A stretch of DNA of 15,592 nucleotides from Neptuniibacter sp. (GTDB taxonomy: Bacteria; Pseudomonadota; Gammaproteobacteria; Pseudomonadales; Balneatricaceae), in contig JASBRM010000217.1 of the NCBI GenBank assembly GCA_030149405.1, forward strand, positions 1-15,592, written 5' to 3'. A program made the translations under genes and the position numbers. Positions 13,220 through 15,592 of the stretch are shown one piece after another (the stretch's first letter is position 1; every line of letters begins with the position of its first letter). Below the pieces are notes generated by a model. It searched no databases. It was not told the DNA's origin and was given only the letters and a program-made list of their open reading frames with translations.

Positions 13220-14893
13220 ATGTTCAAGAATCTATCAATTGCTTCAAAGATTACCTTTTTGATCAGCCTTCTTTTAATCCTGTTAGCTATTACTTCCATT
13301 TTTGCCATACAAAGAATGAACCTGATCGGCAAAGAGCTGACTACTGTTCAAACTGAGGATATGCCCCTCATTGCCCTTGTATCAGATATCACTGTTAAGC
13401 AACTTGAAAAGACTGTCGCTATCGAAAAACTGTTACGTATTTCTGGTGTTCAGGAATCAGACCAAACGGTCGGTGACTTGGAAGAGTACATTCATAAGCT
13501 TGCAAAAGAGATAGATCAAGAAATTAAGCAAGGGAAAGAAATTTTAGCTTCAGCTAAAACCCACGCATTAACCAAAGATCTTGAAACAGAGTTAATTGAA
13601 CTAGAAAAATCGTTGCTGGAAATTGACAGTGCTCACCGCAGTTATGAAACCCGTGTAGAGGAGATGATCTCTCAAATCAGCAATGGCAATAAAGTCTCCT
13701 CTTCTGAAATCCTTTCTATCGAGAAAGCACAGAATTCAATCAACCATCATCTTGAAGATCTGCTTGTAGGTGTCGAGTTGATGACCGAACACACTCTCGA
13801 GAAAGTTCACCATGACGAAGAAACTGCACTGACCATCATGATAGCCCTGGCTATTGCTGCAGTGTTGTTAGGTTCTATTTTTGGTGTGGTTATCACACGC
13901 GCGATTTCCAGGCCCTTAAAACAAGCCGTTAAAATTACTGAACAACTGGCTGAAGGCGACCTGTCCGTTAAGATTGATGTAGATTCCAATGACGAAACGG
14001 GCAGGCTACTCAAGTCTATGCAGGTAATGAGTAATCGCCTGACCGATATGATCTCTCAGATTGCAGCAGCAAGCAGCCAGTTAACTTCAGCAACTGAAGA
14101 AGTTGCAACGATCACAACCAGTATCGCGGGCAATCTCGACAATCAAACCTCACACCTGAACCAAACCTCAGCCGCAATGTATGAGATGTCCCAAACCGTT
14201 CGGGAGATCGCTGAGAATGCTTCGGAGGCAGCATCTTCTACCCTGCGCGTTGATTCAGAAGCTAAACAGGGGCAAAGCATTGTAAGTCAGGTAAATGATT
14301 CGATGGCTTCTCTTGCACAGCAGATGGAAGCCACCAAATCCAATATTTTCGATTTGAACTCTGAAACCGATAAGGTCGATGAAATTCTTGATGTGATCAC
14401 AGGCATTGCCGAACAAACCAATCTTCTTGCCTTGAATGCTGCTATAGAGGCTGCTCGTGCAGGTGATCAGGGGCGCGGATTTGCCGTTGTTGCAGATGAA
14501 GTCCGCACACTTGCCTCGCGCACACAAGATTCCATTACGTCTATCCAGAAACTCACCGAAAAACTGAAAAGCGGCGCACAATCCAGTGCCTCTGCTATGA
14601 ATCTCGGCCATCAGCAAGCAGATAGTTCCCTGTCCCTGAGTCAAAATGCGGAATCCGGGCTGCAGGAGATCGCCCAGGCGGTTGATGTGATTACATCCAT
14701 GAATACCCAGATCGCTTCTGCAACACAGCAGCAGAGTGTGGTCGCAGATCAGGTAAGTGATTCTTTAACTCACTTACAAGGTTCAGCTGATGACATTAAT
14801 TCCAGTGCACAGCAGGTATCAGTAGCCAGCGAAGAGATTGCTCAACTTTCTGGCGAACTTAAAAAACTGGTGTACCAATTCAAGTTAGCCTAG
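13220..14893 (+). CDS. Methyl-accepting chemotaxis protein
   Basis: The 557-residue transmembrane chemoreceptor has TM1 at about 12-31, a periplasmic helical sensor domain (about 32-200, with coiled-coil-like heptads typical of four-helix-bundle sensors), TM2 at about 204-226, a HAMP domain (about 227-280, starting [11 protein letters not shown]) and a long cytoplasmic signalling coiled coil. The kinase-contact tip is canonical: [34 protein letters not shown] (399-432). It lacks a C-terminal NWETF-type tether and ends [10 protein letters not shown]. The ligand cannot be told from sequence. ATG 13220 has AGGAG about six bases upstream. It is monocistronic, with no ECF promoter signature, and probably unrelated to the stress island. 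Confidence 0.95.
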   Translation: MFKNLSIASKITFLISLLLILLAITSIFAIQRMNLIGKELTTVQTEDMPLIALVSDITVKQLEKTVAIEKLLRISGVQESDQTVGDLEEYIHKLAKEIDQEIKQGKEILASAKTHALTKDLETELIELEKSLLEIDSAHRSYETRVEEMISQISNGNKVSSSEILSIEKAQNSINHHLEDLLVGVELMTEHTLEKVHHDEETALTIMIALAIAAVLLGSIFGVVITRAISRPLKQAVKITEQLAEGDLSVKIDVDSNDETGRLLKSMQVMSNRLTDMISQIAAASSQLTSATEEVATITTSIAGNLDNQTSHLNQTSAAMYEMSQTVREIAENASEAASSTLRVDSEAKQGQSIVSQVNDSMASLAQQMEATKSNIFDLNSETDKVDEILDVITGIAEQTNLLALNAAIEAARAGDQGRGFAVVADEVRTLASRTQDSITSIQKLTEKLKSGAQSSASAMNLGHQQADSSLSLSQNAESGLQEIAQAVDVITSMNTQIASATQQQSVVADQVSDSLTHLQGSADDINSSAQQVSVASEEIAQLSGELKKLVYQFKLA

Positions 14894-14921
14894 GGGATCG
14901 TGATGCCTCACCCGTAAATTG

Positions 14922-14958
14922 AAGGAGTGAAAGAACATCTGTGTTCGTCTAGCTCCTT
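14922..14958 (+). terminator. Possible terminator after the chemoreceptor gene
   Basis: An outer stem AAGGAG (14922-14927) / CTCCTT (14953-14958) encloses an inner stem GAACA (14933-14937) / TGTTC (14942-14946) with a TCTG loop; the two are separated by unpaired bases. A short T-rich stretch (TTTGATTTC) follows. The structure begins 28 bases after the stop and is imperfect. Confidence 0.4.
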
Positions 14959-15052
14959 TGATTTCTCACATCACTTTACTTCCGAGGCTCCATATAGAGC
15001 TTAAAAATAACTTATAATTGGTTTTTTAGAAGCTTTATAAAAGAACATATCC

Positions 15053-15592
15053 TTGATTACAGACCCTTTTTTCTATCTCGCAGCCATTCCTGCTGTACTC
15101 ATTGTGGGTATTTCTAAAGGCGGATTTGGAGGCGGCCTTGGACTTATCGCTGTGCCCATGATGGCCCTGGTGATTTCGCCCGCTCAGGCAGCAGCAATTA
15201 TGCTCCCTATTCTATGTATCATGGACCTCTTTGCTCTCTGGGGCTTCAAGGGTAACTTTGATCGAAAAAACCTTCGCGTTCTTCTACCCGCTGCGAGTGT
15301 TGGAATTATCATTGGCGCACTGAGTTTTCATCTACTGAACGAAAGTCACATCAAACTCTTAATAGGCATTATGACATTAGCATTCTGTCTGAATTGGTTA
15401 AGGCAGAATCTATTTCATCCTGAAATCATTGCTAAACCGGCCAGTACAGGAAGAGGATCCTTTTGGGGCACACTCGCTGGATTCACAAGTTTCAGCGTTC
15501 ATGCTGGAGGGCCTCCCCTTAATTTTTACCTGTTACCCCAACAGCTTGAAAAACGCGTTTTTGTCAGTACTGCGATCATTTTCTTTGCCGTA
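15053..15592 (+). CDS. TauE/SafE (TSUP) family permease, N-terminal part
   Basis: The first 180 codons of a membrane protein run off the window edge in an open frame. It opens ITDPFFYLAAIPAVLIVGIS, then KGGFGGGLGLIAVPMMALV, the signature of the sulfite exporter TauE/SafE family, followed by further membrane segments (AAAIMLPILCIMDLFALWG; LLPAASVGIIIGALSF; LIGIMTLAFCLNWL) and the second-repeat motif FTSFSVHAGGPPLNFYLLP. Family members move sulfite, sulfonates or other small organic anions; the substrate is unknown here. The only sensible start is TTG 15053: an in-frame stop lies at 15038-15040 with no ATG or GTG between. The ribosome site is weak. A TATAAT at 15013-15018 may be its -10 box. 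Downstream sequence is missing. Confidence 0.88.
   Translation, partial: MITDPFFYLAAIPAVLIVGISKGGFGGGLGLIAVPMMALVISPAQAAAIMLPILCIMDLFALWGFKGNFDRKNLRVLLPAASVGIIIGALSFHLLNESHIKLLIGIMTLAFCLNWLRQNLFHPEIIAKPASTGRGSFWGTLAGFTSFSVHAGGPPLNFYLLPQQLEKRVFVSTAIIFFAV

Noticed and set aside
1102..14644. Numerous antisense and out-of-frame open reading frames of 60-129 codons across the genes
   Set aside because: They lie fully within well-supported genes on the other strand or in other frames and show no recognisable domain. An example is the 129-codon frame opposite the chemoreceptor at 14255-14644.
14901..14920. GGATC...CGTA upstream of the TSUP gene as another ECF promoter
   Set aside because: The spacer is only 13 bases and the start codon is over 130 bases away.
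1..15592. CRISPR array, tRNA or rRNA genes, insertion sequence, phage or integron
   Set aside because: No regularly spaced repeats, cloverleaf-like genes, transposase, integrase or terminal inverted repeats were seen on reading both strands.

Overview
The window looks like chromosomal DNA from a marine-type gammaproteobacterium. The FolE, PhrB and MaoP proteins closely resemble their E. coli counterparts, AT content is moderate, and gene density is high. An Oceanospirillales-like host is a guess from overall protein character. I see no rRNA, tRNA, insertion sequence, CRISPR array or phage gene.

Layout. (1) 98-505: a SpoIIAA/STAS-like protein. (2) 730-1503: a periplasmic solute-binding protein. 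(3) 1673-2311: folE. (4) 6430 down to 2324, minus strand: a five-gene run of ECF sigma factor, ChrR-type zinc anti-sigma, DUF523-DUF1722 protein, CPD photolyase (phrB) and a MaoP/DUF413 protein. (5) 6534-9934, plus strand, divergent from the sigma gene: an FAD amine-oxidase-like protein, a DUF1365 protein and a Cfa-like methyltransferase, all overlapping. (6) 12770 down to 9954, minus strand, convergent with (5): a tightly overlapping five-gene operon of DUF2878 membrane protein, chalcone-isomerase-like exported protein, DUF3833 lipoprotein, short-chain dehydrogenase and SnoaL/NTF2-like protein. (7) 13220-14893: a chemoreceptor. (8) 15053 to the window edge: the start of a TauE/SafE (TSUP) permease.

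Parts 3-6 read as one photo-oxidative (singlet oxygen) stress island. The anti-sigma has both metal sites of Rhodobacter sphaeroides ChrR. I find a shared promoter signature, TGATC-N17-CGTA, exact upstream of three transcription units: the sigma operon, the amine-oxidase operon and the DUF2878 operon. One-mismatch forms lie upstream of folE and of the Cfa-like gene. The first two sit back to back as an inverted repeat between the divergent operons.

Functionally, the sigma/anti-sigma pair would sense photo-oxidative damage. PhrB repairs UV lesions, and FolE feeds the folate pathway that supplies the photolyase antenna cofactor. The amine-oxidase/DUF1365/Cfa-like trio matches the gene set known for methylated furan fatty acid synthesis, which would give the membrane a singlet-oxygen scavenger. 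The Cfa-like enzyme lacks two residues that bind bicarbonate in true cyclopropane synthases, which fits methylation without ring closure. The five-gene operon in (6) is the least understood part: one membrane protein, two exported proteins and two cytosolic proteins, apparently under the same sigma factor.
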